64,000 bases of DNA from Cellvibrio sp. OA-2007 (GCF_000953825.1 NZ_BBUL01000097.1:284725-348724), one strand, 5' to 3'; counted from the stretch's first letter, positions 8,407-17,845 are shown. Numbers and translations are program-made. Notes: generated by a model not told the origin, from the sequence alone.

Positions 8407-9495
8407 ATGAATGTTTCTTTCTTCCCCCACAACAAAACTTTTTGGGTATACCACGGGTCAATTTTATTGCTCATGACCCTGATCCAAAGCCTAATTATTT
8501 TGTTATGGCGGGAAGAGGTACTGTTTAACTTTATGGGTGGACTGCTATGGCTACCGCTGTTTACCCTCGCCGCACTCTATTATCGGCACCTGTATAAAAC
8601 ACACCAATGGCATGATTTAAACACCGCCAAAAATATTCTAGTGGTAACCGGGTATAGCTTAGCGAGTAGCTTTATTGTTACTTTTATTATGCTGGGTTCG
8701 ATTATTCCTTTTTTCTGGAGTGATATTGAAAATGCGGTTACCAAACATGAAGCAACTGCTTCTACAATCATTACCCAAATGTTTATCGGCAACTGGCTGC
8801 AGACCCAGCTCTTTATTGGCGGCTGGATTTTTGTGTACATTAGCATTACTACCAAGCAGCGCATTAAAGAAACGGAAGTGGCCAACTTAAGGTTGCAAAA
8901 CAGCCTCAAAGAGGCACAGCTCACCAATCTAACCAATCAACTTAACCCTCATTTTCTATTTAACACACTGAACAACATTAAATTTACCGTACGCAAGGAC
9001 CCGCTAAAAGCCGAAAAAATGATTACGGACCTTTCGGACATTTTGCGCTATTCATTGGAATCCAGCAGAAGTGAAAAAGTACAACTATTAGAGGAGCTGG
9101 AAATTGTTGATCGCTACATCAGCATAATAAAAGTTCATATGGAAGATCGATTGCACTTTGAAAGCGTCATTCCAGAAAATGTAGCATCGGCTCTGATTCC
9201 GCCGATGGTTTTGCAAATGCTAATAGAAAACTCTATTAAACACGGCATTGAAAATTTGCGTCATGGCGGCAAGGTACAACTATTGGCAGAGGCGGAATCA
9301 CAGCACATTAGGTTTACCATAACCAATGATATACCGCACACCGAAACACCAAACATGCAAAGTATAGGAATAGGCTTACGCAACATAGAACAACGGCTTA
9401 AATTACTCTACAGCAGCTCCGCAAGCATAGATGCCAAACAACAAGCGCAACAATTTATCGTCACACTGACTCTTCCGCGAGAAACAAACCAATGA
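8407..9495 (+). CDS. LytS/YehU-type sensor histidine kinase
   Basis: 362 residues. Four membrane segments in residues 1-155, then a cytoplasmic helical linker and the pfam06580 His_kinase region with LNPHFLFNTLNNIKF carrying the phospho-acceptor histidine, followed by a HATPase_c domain (PPMVLQMLIENSIKHGI as N-box, GIGLRNIEQRL as G-box). No extracellular sensor domain is visible, so sensing is probably within the membrane part. It lies 3 bases after the serine hydrolase and overlaps the response regulator by 4 bases (ATGA), so the three form one operon. Confidence 0.92.
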   Translation: MNVSFFPHNKTFWVYHGSILLLMTLIQSLIILLWREEVLFNFMGGLLWLPLFTLAALYYRHLYKTHQWHDLNTAKNILVVTGYSLASSFIVTFIMLGSIIPFFWSDIENAVTKHEATASTIITQMFIGNWLQTQLFIGGWIFVYISITTKQRIKETEVANLRLQNSLKEAQLTNLTNQLNPHFLFNTLNNIKFTVRKDPLKAEKMITDLSDILRYSLESSRSEKVQLLEELEIVDRYISIIKVHMEDRLHFESVIPENVASALIPPMVLQMLIENSIKHGIENLRHGGKVQLLAEAESQHIRFTITNDIPHTETPNMQSIGIGLRNIEQRLKLLYSSSASIDAKQQAQQFIVTLTLPRETNQ

Positions 9496-10205
9496 AAGCG
9501 ATAGTAGTTGAAGATTCACGCATCGCCCGCGAAGGGCTGATCGGCATGTTAAGTGAATTCTCCGATGTGGAAATTGTTGGCCAAGCTGAACACCCTGCCC
9601 CGGCACTGGAACTGATTCGGGAAAAACGCCCCGATGTTATTTTTTTAGATATACATATGCCGGGTGAAACCGGTTTTGATCTGCTGGAAAAGTTGGACTA
9701 CATGCCACGTATTATCTTTACCACGGCTTATTCAGAATACGCGATCAAATCGTTTGACTATCACACTATTGATTATCTATTAAAACCAATTAGTCAGGAG
9801 CGGCTGGCACTGGCTATTGCAAAATTACACACCCAGGCTGATGAGCTATCAACCCACGCCAAACCAGCGCTGGAAATGAACAACAAGATATTTGTAAAAG
9901 ACGATGACAAATGCCATTTGGTGACACTGGAATCTATCCGCTATTTTGAAAGTTGTAAAAACCACGTGCGGATATTTTTCAATCAGGAGTCAGCGTTTGT
10001 TAAAAAAACCTTGAGCCAACTTGAAGAGCGATTACCCAAACGATTCTTCTTTCGCGCCAATCGCCAATTTATTATTAATCTGCATGCGATATCGGCAATC
10101 GAAGATGCGATTAGCGATGGCTATGAAGTGACGATGGAGGATGGTATGAAAATCGCAATTTCGCGGCGCCAGGCCTGTGAATTAAAAGAATTATTAAGCC
10201 TCTAG
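9492..10205 (+). CDS. LytTR-family response regulator
   Basis: 237 residues. Receiver domain 1-120 with phospho-acceptor Asp53 in IFLDIHMPG, Thr in IIFTTAYSEYAIKSFD, and Lys in YLLKPI. The LytTR DNA-binding domain is at about 135-235 (IRYFESCKNHVRIF ... LPKRFFFRANRQFIIN). Translation is coupled to the kinase by the ATGA overlap. It probably regulates this operon or a cell-envelope regulon in response to the LytS-like partner; targets cannot be read from the sequence. Confidence 0.93.
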   Translation: MKAIVVEDSRIAREGLIGMLSEFSDVEIVGQAEHPAPALELIREKRPDVIFLDIHMPGETGFDLLEKLDYMPRIIFTTAYSEYAIKSFDYHTIDYLLKPISQERLALAIAKLHTQADELSTHAKPALEMNNKIFVKDDDKCHLVTLESIRYFESCKNHVRIFFNQESAFVKKTLSQLEERLPKRFFFRANRQFIINLHAISAIEDAISDGYEVTMEDGMKIAISRRQACELKELLSL

Positions 10206-10255
10206 CGAATGAAAAATCAACAGTATAAAGCTCAGCAACCTTGCTACCGTAAACT

Positions 10256-12253
10256 TTAATATTGCCAACGAACACCCATATTCACACTGCGCCCTTCACC
10301 TGGAACCCCCACATAATTTTCGCGGCGTGCCGCGGGGTTGAGATAAGACTTATCCAGCAGGTTATTAGCCTGCAAAAATAACTCCCAGTCTGGCATCAGC
10401 TGATAAGACATATGCACATTCCACAGACTGCGGGCACTTAACCGGGTTTGTTCAACTGTGTGAATGTTTGCAGGAAAATCCTGTTCGTTCGCATCTATTT
10501 TATCGCCCTGATAATTTAGTAATAACGAACCGGCAAACGCGCCCCGCAGGTAACTCAGGCTGGCACCGAGCAGATTATTGGAATCGCGACTTGTATCATC
10601 ACCTGGGTGAAAAATATGGCTGAGCGCCACCCGGCTCTGCCAGTGCTCGGCCCAGCGCCACTGCCACTCAAACTCAATACCGCTAATGTACAGCGAACTA
10701 TTCATCCAAGAGCGGCGCTGATCTTGAGTAATCATATCGACCACCGCATCATCCAAGCGGCTATCAAACAAAGTCGCCGACCAGTAGCCATGATCAATAA
10801 GCTGCACCCAAACTAACTCGGTAGTTTTAGCCGTTTCAGGAGCGAGATCAGGATTCGATACCGCTACCAAGCTGCTGGTCAGGCGAGTCTCTGAAGGACT
10901 CGGCGCACGATAGGCTTCTGAATACAACAATTTAAGACTATCCATCTGCCCTAGTTCCTTCACCAAAGCAAAGCGTGGGCTAGTGTGGCCGCCAAAATCT
11001 GAATAATTATCATGGCGTACCCCCATGGTCAGCTCTAATGATTCCTGTAGAGGGTACTGATATTGACCAAAAAAACTGCGCGCGATGCGCTCGCCTTCCA
11101 TCCCATTGGGCTGATCGCGTAAAACGCTGCCATCACTGGCGCGGGTTAGCTGACTGCGCGCCGCATCAACTGTAGCTCGTCGCCACTCACCCCCCAACAG
11201 CCAATTACCCTTAGCTCGCTCGCCAAATACTATCCACTGGCTACCCAGCTCCTGATCATCAGACACACCTGAGCTAAGCAACACCGGCGTAAAAACCTGA
11301 GCTGGAGCAATAGAAGTCGCTACATCCATCGCCATAAAATCACGGTCGCTCGCAAACACTCGCGCTTCCAACCTCAATGAATCGCTTAGGCGAGGCCGCC
11401 AATCCAATGCTGCATAGCGGCTTTCGCGCTCTACAAAACCAGAGTCTGCTGGAAGATATCCAGTGACATAAAATTCTTCGGCTCGGTTTTGTGCTGAACG
11501 CAGACTCAGTGTCCAATCACCCATACCAGCTCTCACATAGAGCTGCTGATAGGACCAGGGATCACGAACATCCACAGTTTGCGGCGTAGCAGGCTCCGGG
11601 CTGGGCTCAAATACCGTTAGGGATTCACCTTGAGACTCGCGCTGCTGCCAATGTAGTTCAAGCCAACCAACTTCATTTTGACCGCGCCACTGCACACTGG
11701 CATCTTGCTGGCCATGATTACCCAGCGCCAATTTCGCCTCCGGCTGGCTGCCGGTCACTATATTGATAATTCCAGTCATGGCATTACTGCCATAGATGGC
11801 AGAGCCTGGACCGCGTATAAACTCAACACGCGCCACATTATCCAAACTGATTAGCCCGTCCTTCTGCGCTGTGCCGCCACTCACCTCATCATTGAGGCGT
11901 TGACCATCCCAGAGAATAAGCAGCTCCCGACCACCCGAGCCAACTCGCCGTCCACGATTGGAGAGCGTGTAATTTGCACTGCTATCGTCCCCCCTAAAAC
12001 TTTGAAAACCCGGCACAAAATTCACCAGTTCGCTCAAGGTTTCTATGCCCATAAGGCGGATATCCGCACGGGTAAAGACGGTAATTGAGGAAGGTACGGA
12101 TTTGATGTTTTCAGCGGTACGAGTCGATGAATAGATATTTTGTTGCAGCAGCTCTTCCAGACTTAATGAAAAATAATCTGGCGCTACTGAAGTCGCATGG
12201 GCCGCTGCACAAGTGTTAAAAAAAAGCGCCAAAAATCGCGTGCAAAATCTCAT
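10256..12253 (-). CDS. TonB-dependent outer-membrane receptor
   Basis: 665 residues. Signal peptide 1-20 (cut after AHA), then a plug domain starting with SLEELLQQNIYSSTRTAENI, with ITVFTRADIRLMGIETLSEL and RVEFIRGPGSAIYGSNAMTGIINIVT, and a 22-stranded barrel ending in GVRWQY with a C-terminal aromatic residue. Members take up siderophores, cobalamin or other ligands using TonB energy. The size and the PSSITVFTRADI plug resemble the colicin-I-receptor/BtuB-like class, but no riboswitch or Fur box was recognised upstream, so the ligand is open. ATG 12253. Confidence 0.92.
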   Translation of the reverse strand: MRFCTRFLALFFNTCAAAHATSVAPDYFSLSLEELLQQNIYSSTRTAENIKSVPSSITVFTRADIRLMGIETLSELVNFVPGFQSFRGDDSSANYTLSNRGRRVGSGGRELLILWDGQRLNDEVSGGTAQKDGLISLDNVARVEFIRGPGSAIYGSNAMTGIINIVTGSQPEAKLALGNHGQQDASVQWRGQNEVGWLELHWQQRESQGESLTVFEPSPEPATPQTVDVRDPWSYQQLYVRAGMGDWTLSLRSAQNRAEEFYVTGYLPADSGFVERESRYAALDWRPRLSDSLRLEARVFASDRDFMAMDVATSIAPAQVFTPVLLSSGVSDDQELGSQWIVFGERAKGNWLLGGEWRRATVDAARSQLTRASDGSVLRDQPNGMEGERIARSFFGQYQYPLQESLELTMGVRHDNYSDFGGHTSPRFALVKELGQMDSLKLLYSEAYRAPSPSETRLTSSLVAVSNPDLAPETAKTTELVWVQLIDHGYWSATLFDSRLDDAVVDMITQDQRRSWMNSSLYISGIEFEWQWRWAEHWQSRVALSHIFHPGDDTSRDSNNLLGASLSYLRGAFAGSLLLNYQGDKIDANEQDFPANIHTVEQTRLSARSLWNVHMSYQLMPDWELFLQANNLLDKSYLNPAARRENYVGVPGEGRSVNMGVRWQY

Positions 12254-12409
12254 CTAATTGCCTGACCTGAAGGATGATCTTTATAACTATCGCGTACCCA
12301 GGCAAAGCCACGGTAGACGTCATTGAAAGATATTATTCAGTAAGCTTAGTAGAGACTGGTCAAATTCCCAGCGGTTGCTAGTGAGAATGCTTTCGGAGTT
12401 GCGGTTGGA
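12250..12409 (-). pseudogene. Possible 3' remnant of a gene in front of the TonB receptor
   Basis: Read on the minus strand, 12324 to 12250 encodes NDVYRGFAWVRDSYKDH and a few more residues, ending in a TGA that overlaps the receptor ATG in the operon-like ATGA form. The preceding stretch to 12409 is open in a neighbouring frame (ending LLSLLNNIFQ), and a one-base shift joins the two. This looks like the tail of a former upstream partner gene, perhaps a periplasmic binding protein of a type often paired with such receptors. The family guess is weak and the stretch could be chance. Confidence 0.28.
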
Positions 12410-13012
12410 TCAGCCCCTGCCCGGTTTTTGCCAATACCAATACCACCGCACCCCCAGCAGCAGCACACCAATAACCCCAAACAAAACAGCCTCAAAATAA
12501 CTGGAGCGCACCTGCATAAACACATGCAGCCAAGCCAGAATAGCGATCAGATAAATGCTCTTATGCAGGCGAAGCCAGTTTTTACCTAGCCGCCGCATCA
12601 TTCCCTTGGTAGACGTAACCCCCAACACAACTAATAAAATAACCGCAGGAATTGTGACCAGAATATAGGGGCGCTCAACTAGCTCTTTGGCGAAGCGCGA
12701 AAAATCCAAACCTAAAATAAAAACCAAAAACGCGGTCACATGCAACAATGCATAAAACAATACAAATAAACCCAGCATACGCCGATGAGTTTGCAACCAG
12801 CGGAAATGAACTTGCTTAAAATTAACTAAGCGCCGCAAGGGTGTGACCGCAAGCGTGATAAACAAAAAATAAATAGTCCATTCACCGGTAAATAACACAA
12901 TCGTTTTAGCAGGATCAGCGCCCAGCTGATTAGTGATGGTTTGATAAATAATAAAAGCCAATGGAATTAATGAGAGAAAAAAAATTAGCACCCTGCGCCA
13001 TAAAACCGGCAT
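12410..13012 (-). CDS. msrQ: Heme-binding membrane subunit MsrQ
   Basis: 200 residues, six hydrophobic segments, matching the ferric-reductase-like MsrQ (YedZ) family: FVLFYALLHVTAFLVF and LHKSIYLIAILAWLHVFMQV carry the heme-ligand histidines. It passes electrons from the quinone pool or flavin reductase to the periplasmic molybdoenzyme MsrP. Its ATG is 11 bases after the msrP stop with a GAGG ribosome site overlapping that stop. Confidence 0.95.
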   Translation of the reverse strand: MPVLWRRVLIFFLSLIPLAFIIYQTITNQLGADPAKTIVLFTGEWTIYFLFITLAVTPLRRLVNFKQVHFRWLQTHRRMLGLFVLFYALLHVTAFLVFILGLDFSRFAKELVERPYILVTIPAVILLVVLGVTSTKGMMRRLGKNWLRLHKSIYLIAILAWLHVFMQVRSSYFEAVLFGVIGVLLLGVRWYWYWQKPGRG

Positions 13013-13023
13013 CGCTATACCTC

Positions 13024-14028
13024 TTAATAAAATTTGCGTAAATCCAACTCTTTATACAGATGCGCCACCTGTTCGGCATAACCATTAAATAATTGCGTAG
13101 GAATAATATTCGGGCGCAGCAATCCACTCGGTAACCGCCGCTCTTCCGCCTGACTCCAACGGGGGTGACTTACTTGAGGATTTACGTTGGCATAAAAACC
13201 GTATTCGTCTGGCGCGATCATGCTCCAGGTCGTTTTGGGCTGTTTTTCGGTAAATTCAATTTTCACAATTGACTTGATGTATTTAAATCCATATTTCCAT
13301 GGCACCACCAAACGCAGCGGTGCGCCATTTTGATTGGGCAATACTTTGCCATACAAACCCACCGCTAATGTTGTTAGGGGATGCATAGCTTCATCCATAC
13401 GCAGACCTTCGCGATAAGGCCAATCAATTGTACTGAAGCGGCTTTTTTGCCCAGGCATTTCTGACGGGCGCTCAAGCGTGGTAAATGCAACATATTTTGC
13501 TTTGCTAGTCGGCTCTACACGCTTGATTAAATCGGCCAGTGAAAAACCCACCCAAGGCACCACCATCGACCAGGCTTCAACACAGCGCAGGCGATAAATT
13601 CGCTCTTCTAACGTCACACCTCTTAATAAATCTTCCAGTGCAAACGTGCCCGGTTTATTAACCTCACCGGCGATTTCAACTGTCCAAGGGTGGGGTTTTA
13701 ATACATGCGCTTTAGCAGCCGGATCAGTTTTGTCGTAGCCGTATTCGTAAAAGTTGTTATAGCCAGCAACATGTTCATAAGGTGTCAGCGCTTCACTGAT
13801 TTTTTCCTGATTGGCGTTAGCGCCCGCAATCTGCTGTTTTAACCAATTCGGGCCGGGTAAATCCTTATCGGCAACCTGAGTGGGCGCGGCCAATACGCTT
13901 GTCGCGCTTGCGCCAACGCCCAGAGCGGCAACACTCATCGCACCCCGCATAAAGTCGCGGCGCGCGTTGTAAATAGATTCAGGGGTAATTTCAGATGATG
14001 GAATATCGCTGGGCTTTTTGATCAACAT
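13024..14028 (-). CDS. msrP: Periplasmic methionine sulfoxide reductase catalytic subunit MsrP
   Basis: 334 residues, the usual family length. A molybdopterin enzyme (YedY/MsrP) that reduces methionine sulfoxide in periplasmic proteins. Residues about 22-50 form a Tat signal (ARRDFMRGAMSVAALG, RR-x-F), and the Mo-ligand cysteine is in RLRCVEAWSMVVPW. Start chosen at ATG 14028 with GAGGTCTGT just upstream; the longer frame from 14154 overlaps the neighbouring gene and lacks family similarity. Operon with msrQ, and possibly with the upstream secreted protein 55 bases away. Confidence 0.95.
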   Translation of the reverse strand: MLIKKPSDIPSSEITPESIYNARRDFMRGAMSVAALGVGASATSVLAAPTQVADKDLPGPNWLKQQIAGANANQEKISEALTPYEHVAGYNNFYEYGYDKTDPAAKAHVLKPHPWTVEIAGEVNKPGTFALEDLLRGVTLEERIYRLRCVEAWSMVVPWVGFSLADLIKRVEPTSKAKYVAFTTLERPSEMPGQKSRFSTIDWPYREGLRMDEAMHPLTTLAVGLYGKVLPNQNGAPLRLVVPWKYGFKYIKSIVKIEFTEKQPKTTWSMIAPDEYGFYANVNPQVSHPRWSQAEERRLPSGLLRPNIIPTQLFNGYAEQVAHLYKELDLRKFY

Positions 14029-14083
14029 ACAGACCTCGCGGAAACAAAATGGTTGGGCTATAGACTGGTGCGAAGCAGATTTG

Positions 14084-14935
14084 TTACTGCAATTCAAAAA
14101 TATAATTTCTGCCCTGATAGTCGCATACATATCGCTGCGCAGTGAGCATGGCACAGTTTTGTAGCGATATTCCCTGCAGAACGCTGGATGACTCGCTCAC
14201 CCCCATATTCGCTTTATCTTTCTTAAGAAAGCCATACATGATTTCAAAGCGCTGGGGAAAATCCAAACCTTTGGCCTGTAAATCCTGATAAAGATAAGCA
14301 AACTTGCCATACGTCATAGTCACGCCGCACAGACCGATTTCACACATCTTAGCAATGTACTGATCGTAGGCTTGGGTGAGATACTGGCTCAATGCACCGC
14401 CCTGATAACCTGGTAGGTTCATTTTGTTGTCGGGCGATAGTGAACCACTCGCCAAACGATGATTAGCCCTGTTGCCCACCAGCTTAAATAAATAGTTGCC
14501 ACAGCGGATTTGATTACCAGCCAAATTACATTCGGCAGAATGCTTCACACCATCAAGCTCTTTACGCGTTAACTCAGCAAGTGGTTCACGCCTAACAGTT
14601 TCCGTCACACTAAGCTGCGGATTTTTAACCACCGGAGAAACTGGAGCAGGCATTATTAATGCTGGCGTTAGCATGGGTGTTTGCGTCTTGCGCGTCGGTG
14701 CAGGCAATTTAATGCCATTGCGCTCCGCTGGCCGCTTTAGTAAAGAGGCCTGCACAATTTCATTATTTTTTTTGAATTGATTAAACGGCGGCAAACCTTT
14801 GGTCTGCGCTTTAGCTTGTAGTTGACAATAGACTTGTTCGTAATAGGTTGCGGCGAGGGCGAAACAGAATTGATCAGCCATAACTGACGGTGTAACAAAA
14901 AATATTGCAACGAAAACACATCGTAATATTTTCAT
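14084..14935 (-). CDS. Secreted protein of unknown function
   Basis: 283 residues with a signal peptide (residues 1-20, cut after MA-D). The middle (about 60-110) is proline-rich and probably disordered; the C-terminal half is compact with several cysteines (CNLAG, IRCGNY, MCEIGLCG, NCAML, RYVCDY), suggesting disulphide bonds in the periplasm. I do not recognise a family. Strong ribosome site AGGTGA 6 bases before ATG 14935. It sits 55 bases upstream of msrP on the same strand, so a shared transcript and a periplasmic oxidative-stress link are possible but unproven. Confidence 0.75.
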   Translation of the reverse strand: MKILRCVFVAIFFVTPSVMADQFCFALAATYYEQVYCQLQAKAQTKGLPPFNQFKKNNEIVQASLLKRPAERNGIKLPAPTRKTQTPMLTPALIMPAPVSPVVKNPQLSVTETVRREPLAELTRKELDGVKHSAECNLAGNQIRCGNYLFKLVGNRANHRLASGSLSPDNKMNLPGYQGGALSQYLTQAYDQYIAKMCEIGLCGVTMTYGKFAYLYQDLQAKGLDFPQRFEIMYGFLKKDKANMGVSESSSVLQGISLQNCAMLTAQRYVCDYQGRNYIFELQ

Positions 14936-14957
14936 CGCAGGTCACCTGATCTAATTA

Positions 14958-15254
14958 TTAGTATTCAGAAAAATAATGCATCACATCCATTTCTTGATGT
15001 AACACACCAATGATTTCAATCACTTCCAACCCGCATCGATAAAACACAACATGCTCTGCCTGGGGAAAGGAATAGAAACCTGCGCCAATATCCGATCTAT
15101 TTCTACCCAATAGCGGATTTTCCGCCAGCCATTCAAAGCGCTGTTCAAGCTGTTTGAGATATTTATTGCGCTGCAACCTACCCCATTTTTGCTGTGTATA
15201 AAGGCCAATGCTTTTTAAGTCATCCCTGGCACGGGGAGTTACCCGATATTTCAT
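14958..15254 (-). CDS. parE: ParE/RelE-family toxin
   Basis: 98 residues of the RelE/ParE fold: KYRVTPRARDDLKSIGLYTQQKWG at the N-terminus, RFEWLAENPLLGRNRSDI in the middle and the C-terminal strand HVVFYRCGLEVIEIIGVLHQEMD. ParE toxins typically poison DNA gyrase; the RelE branch cleaves mRNA, and the N-terminal helix pattern here favours ParE. It follows the antitoxin gene by two bases, on the same strand. Confidence 0.9.
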   Translation of the reverse strand: MKYRVTPRARDDLKSIGLYTQQKWGRLQRNKYLKQLEQRFEWLAENPLLGRNRSDIGAGFYSFPQAEHVVFYRCGLEVIEIIGVLHQEMDVMHYFSEY

Positions 15255-15256
15255 GG

Positions 15257-15505
15257 TTAGGCGTCCTTATCCAGCTCCTCGATCAGACTATCCATAGAGA
15301 AATTGTCAACAAATTGCCCCTGGTCTGCCTGTTGTACACCTTGAGAGAGATGCGCTCTCAAGGCCTCCAGTTTATGCTTACGCTCTTCCAGTGTGCGCAA
15401 CGCATCGCGTACCACTTCACTTGCAGAGCCATAGCGACCACTGGAAATTTCGTTTTTGATAAACGCCTCCCAATGATCGCCCAAACTAAGACTTGTCGTG
15501 GCCAT
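15257..15505 (-). CDS. parD: ParD-family antitoxin
   Basis: 82 residues from ATG 15505 (MATTSLSLGDHWEAFI). The N-terminal ribbon-helix-helix DNA-binding part contains GRYGSASEVVRDALRTLEE; the C-terminal tail would wrap the toxin. The start at 15505 is preceded by GGGAGGGGG; a longer frame to 15538 would run through the operator and is rejected. Together with parE it forms a type II toxin-antitoxin unit, negatively autoregulated through the inverted repeat just upstream. Confidence 0.9.
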   Translation of the reverse strand: MATTSLSLGDHWEAFIKNEISSGRYGSASEVVRDALRTLEERKHKLEALRAHLSQGVQQADQGQFVDNFSMDSLIEELDKDA

Positions 15506-15519
15506 ACCCCCTCCCGAAC

Positions 15520-15550
15520 CTATATTCATATTTAACAATAATGAATATAG
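15520..15550. promoter_or_regulatory. Operator of parDE (inverted repeat)
   Basis: 10-bp perfect inverted repeat CTATATTCAT-N11-ATGAATATAG, 15-45 bases upstream of the parD start codon. AT-rich palindromes at this place are typical binding sites for ribbon-helix-helix antitoxins, and its arms contain -10-like sequence. Confidence 0.7.
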
Positions 15551-15586
15551 TCCGCTTGAGGTGGGATGGCAATACCGCTGTTTTGA

Positions 15587-17845
15587 TTAATGGGTAATCA
15601 CCCAGCACTGATGAATTTTAGGGTTGCGTTTGAAATCTTCATCAATGGTTTGGGCGCTAATGTCTTTGATGGTGTAAGCACTTAATGCCTCTGCATCCAA
15701 TTTAAAACTGCGCAGGTTGTTGGAGAAAATTAAGGTGCCGCCTTCGGCCAGTGAGCGCATCGCATTGTTGATCATGCTGACATGATCGCGCTGTACGTCC
15801 AGCACATCTTCCATGCGTTTGGAGTTGGAGAAGCTCGGCGGGTCAAGCAGAATTAAATCGAACTGTTGATCGTTTTCTTCCAACCACTTTAAACAATCCG
15901 CCTGCTCTAATCGGTTGCGCGATTCACTCAACCCATTTAACGCATAATTTTTACGCGCCCAGTTCAGGTAAGTGTTAGACATATCCACACTCACTGTATA
16001 ACGCGCACCGGCCATAGCCGCGTGCACACTGGCCGTTGCGGTATAACAAAACAGATTTAAGAAACGCTTGTCTTTAGCGAGGTCGGCAATCATCAAGCGC
16101 ACTGGGCGATGATCCAAAAACAACCCTGTGTCCAAATACTGCCACATATTAATATGCAGCTTGGCCTGCCCCTCTTGCACGCTGAACAGATCACCGGTTG
16201 GCCGCTCGCTGACTTTTTCGTATTGGCTAGTGCCCTTGGTGCGGCGACGCTGTTTGTAGCTAATATTGGATGCAAGTAGATCCAGCGCAAAAGGAACAGC
16301 TTGTTCAATTTCCATAAAACGCGCAGCGGCTTTATCTTCATCAACCGATTTTGGCGCAGCATATTCCTGCACGTGAGCATAGAGTTGCGGTGCGCGGTTG
16401 GGCTGAGTTTGACCGCGATAAATATCAATCGCAGCCGAATATTCCGGCATGTCGGCATCGTATAAACGATAACAACTGATATCGTTTTTCTTCGCCCACT
16501 TTTCCAATTGTTTAAGATTTTTTTGCAGGCGATTCACTAACATCTGCGCGCCGTTACTCAACGCATTGGCCTGCTCTTGTTTGTTTTCGATTTTTACCCG
16601 CGCCTCAGCGGCTTTGCGCTCTTCATCATCTTTACTGAAGCGTGCATCCTGCTCGACCCGGCTTTGCACAAAGGCTTCAGTGCTGATGCTGAACATCAAC
16701 AATTCGCTCGCGATGGTGCCATTAAAAAATTTGTATTTTTTATCCGCACGCAAGCCCATTTGTTTACCCAACTCAGGGTTGCCGGTAAACACACCCGCGC
16801 GCCAGCCTTGAAACTCATTGCGCAACCGCTCGCCCAAATGGGCATAGAGTAATTTCAGCGATTCAATTTCGCCCAAGCGCTCACCATAGGGCGGGTTGCT
16901 GATGACCAAACCAAATGCCATCGCTTGATTGTGGGTGGGCTTTACAAAATCCTTTAATTCCTTGCGACTCACACGCAACCAGTGATCCAACTCGGCGCTG
17001 ACAATATTGTCTTCCGCCGCGCGGATCACATTCACATCCGCATCATAACCGCGAATTTCCGGTAGATTCTCGCGGGCGAGTCCGGCTTTTTTGCGCGCAA
17101 ACGCCTCTTCGCGCAACTCCAACCAAATGTCATTGCGATGGTTGAGCCAGCGCTCAAAACCAAAACTGCCGCGCAACAAGCCTGGCGCTATATCCGCCGC
17201 GATTAATGCGGCTTCCACCAAGATGGTTCCCGAACCACACATAGGGTCGAGCAATGCACCGCCCTGCGCCGCGATTTCCGGCCAGCCAGCGCGAATCAGA
17301 ATCCCCGCCGCCAAGTTCTCTTTCATCGGCGCACTACCCTGCTTAACCCTATAGCCACGGCGATGCAGGCTATCGCCTGAGAGATCGATACTGACAATTA
17401 CTTTGCTTTTGGATAAACGCACATTCACCCGCAGATCCGGGTCGCGCTTGGCCACTGAGGGACGCTCACCGCTGAAATCGCGCAGGCAATCCACAATGGC
17501 ATCTTTGACTTTCACTGCGCCGAATTGGGTATTACGAATGGTGTCGTTAGTGCCAATAAAATCCACCAACAAGGTGCCATTAGGGCTTAGGTGTTCTTCC
17601 CAGCGCAATTCGCGCACGCCATCGTAGAGTTCTTCCTGGCTATTGGCCTCAAAACTGGCCAGCGGCAATAACACCTTATTCGCCAAACGCGACCAAAGGC
17701 AGACGCGGTAAGCCATGGCGATATCACCCGAGAAGTAAATACCGGCGACCGTCTCGCGCAAGTCGTCTGCACCCAAACCTTGTAGTTCGGTGTAGAGCAA
17801 GCCTTCCAAGCCCTTGGGGCAGGTTGCAAAATATTGATATGTCAT
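15587..17845 (-). CDS. rlmL: Bifunctional 23S rRNA methyltransferase RlmKL
   Basis: About 752 residues, the fused enzyme that methylates G2445 (N2, RlmL half) and G2069 (N7, RlmK half) of 23S rRNA. N-terminal THUMP domain, then DPMCGSGTILVEAALIA and the catalytic ISNPPYGERLG of the RlmL half. The C-terminal RlmK half has LFCYTATASVHAAMAGA for SAM binding and LLDPPSFSNSKRM for catalysis. Start at ATG 17845 (MTYQYFATCPKGLEGLL), where family similarity begins; the open frame to 17917 is probably untranslated. Confidence 0.96.
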   Translation of the reverse strand: MTYQYFATCPKGLEGLLYTELQGLGADDLRETVAGIYFSGDIAMAYRVCLWSRLANKVLLPLASFEANSQEELYDGVRELRWEEHLSPNGTLLVDFIGTNDTIRNTQFGAVKVKDAIVDCLRDFSGERPSVAKRDPDLRVNVRLSKSKVIVSIDLSGDSLHRRGYRVKQGSAPMKENLAAGILIRAGWPEIAAQGGALLDPMCGSGTILVEAALIAADIAPGLLRGSFGFERWLNHRNDIWLELREEAFARKKAGLARENLPEIRGYDADVNVIRAAEDNIVSAELDHWLRVSRKELKDFVKPTHNQAMAFGLVISNPPYGERLGEIESLKLLYAHLGERLRNEFQGWRAGVFTGNPELGKQMGLRADKKYKFFNGTIASELLMFSISTEAFVQSRVEQDARFSKDDEERKAAEARVKIENKQEQANALSNGAQMLVNRLQKNLKQLEKWAKKNDISCYRLYDADMPEYSAAIDIYRGQTQPNRAPQLYAHVQEYAAPKSVDEDKAAARFMEIEQAVPFALDLLASNISYKQRRRTKGTSQYEKVSERPTGDLFSVQEGQAKLHINMWQYLDTGLFLDHRPVRLMIADLAKDKRFLNLFCYTATASVHAAMAGARYTVSVDMSNTYLNWARKNYALNGLSESRNRLEQADCLKWLEENDQQFDLILLDPPSFSNSKRMEDVLDVQRDHVSMINNAMRSLAEGGTLIFSNNLRSFKLDAEALSAYTIKDISAQTIDEDFKRNPKIHQCWVITH

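Noticed and set aside
12254..12409. Cobalamin or other riboswitch upstream of the TonB receptor
   Set aside because: I could not find a B12-box or other riboswitch core; the stretch reads more like a gene remnant.
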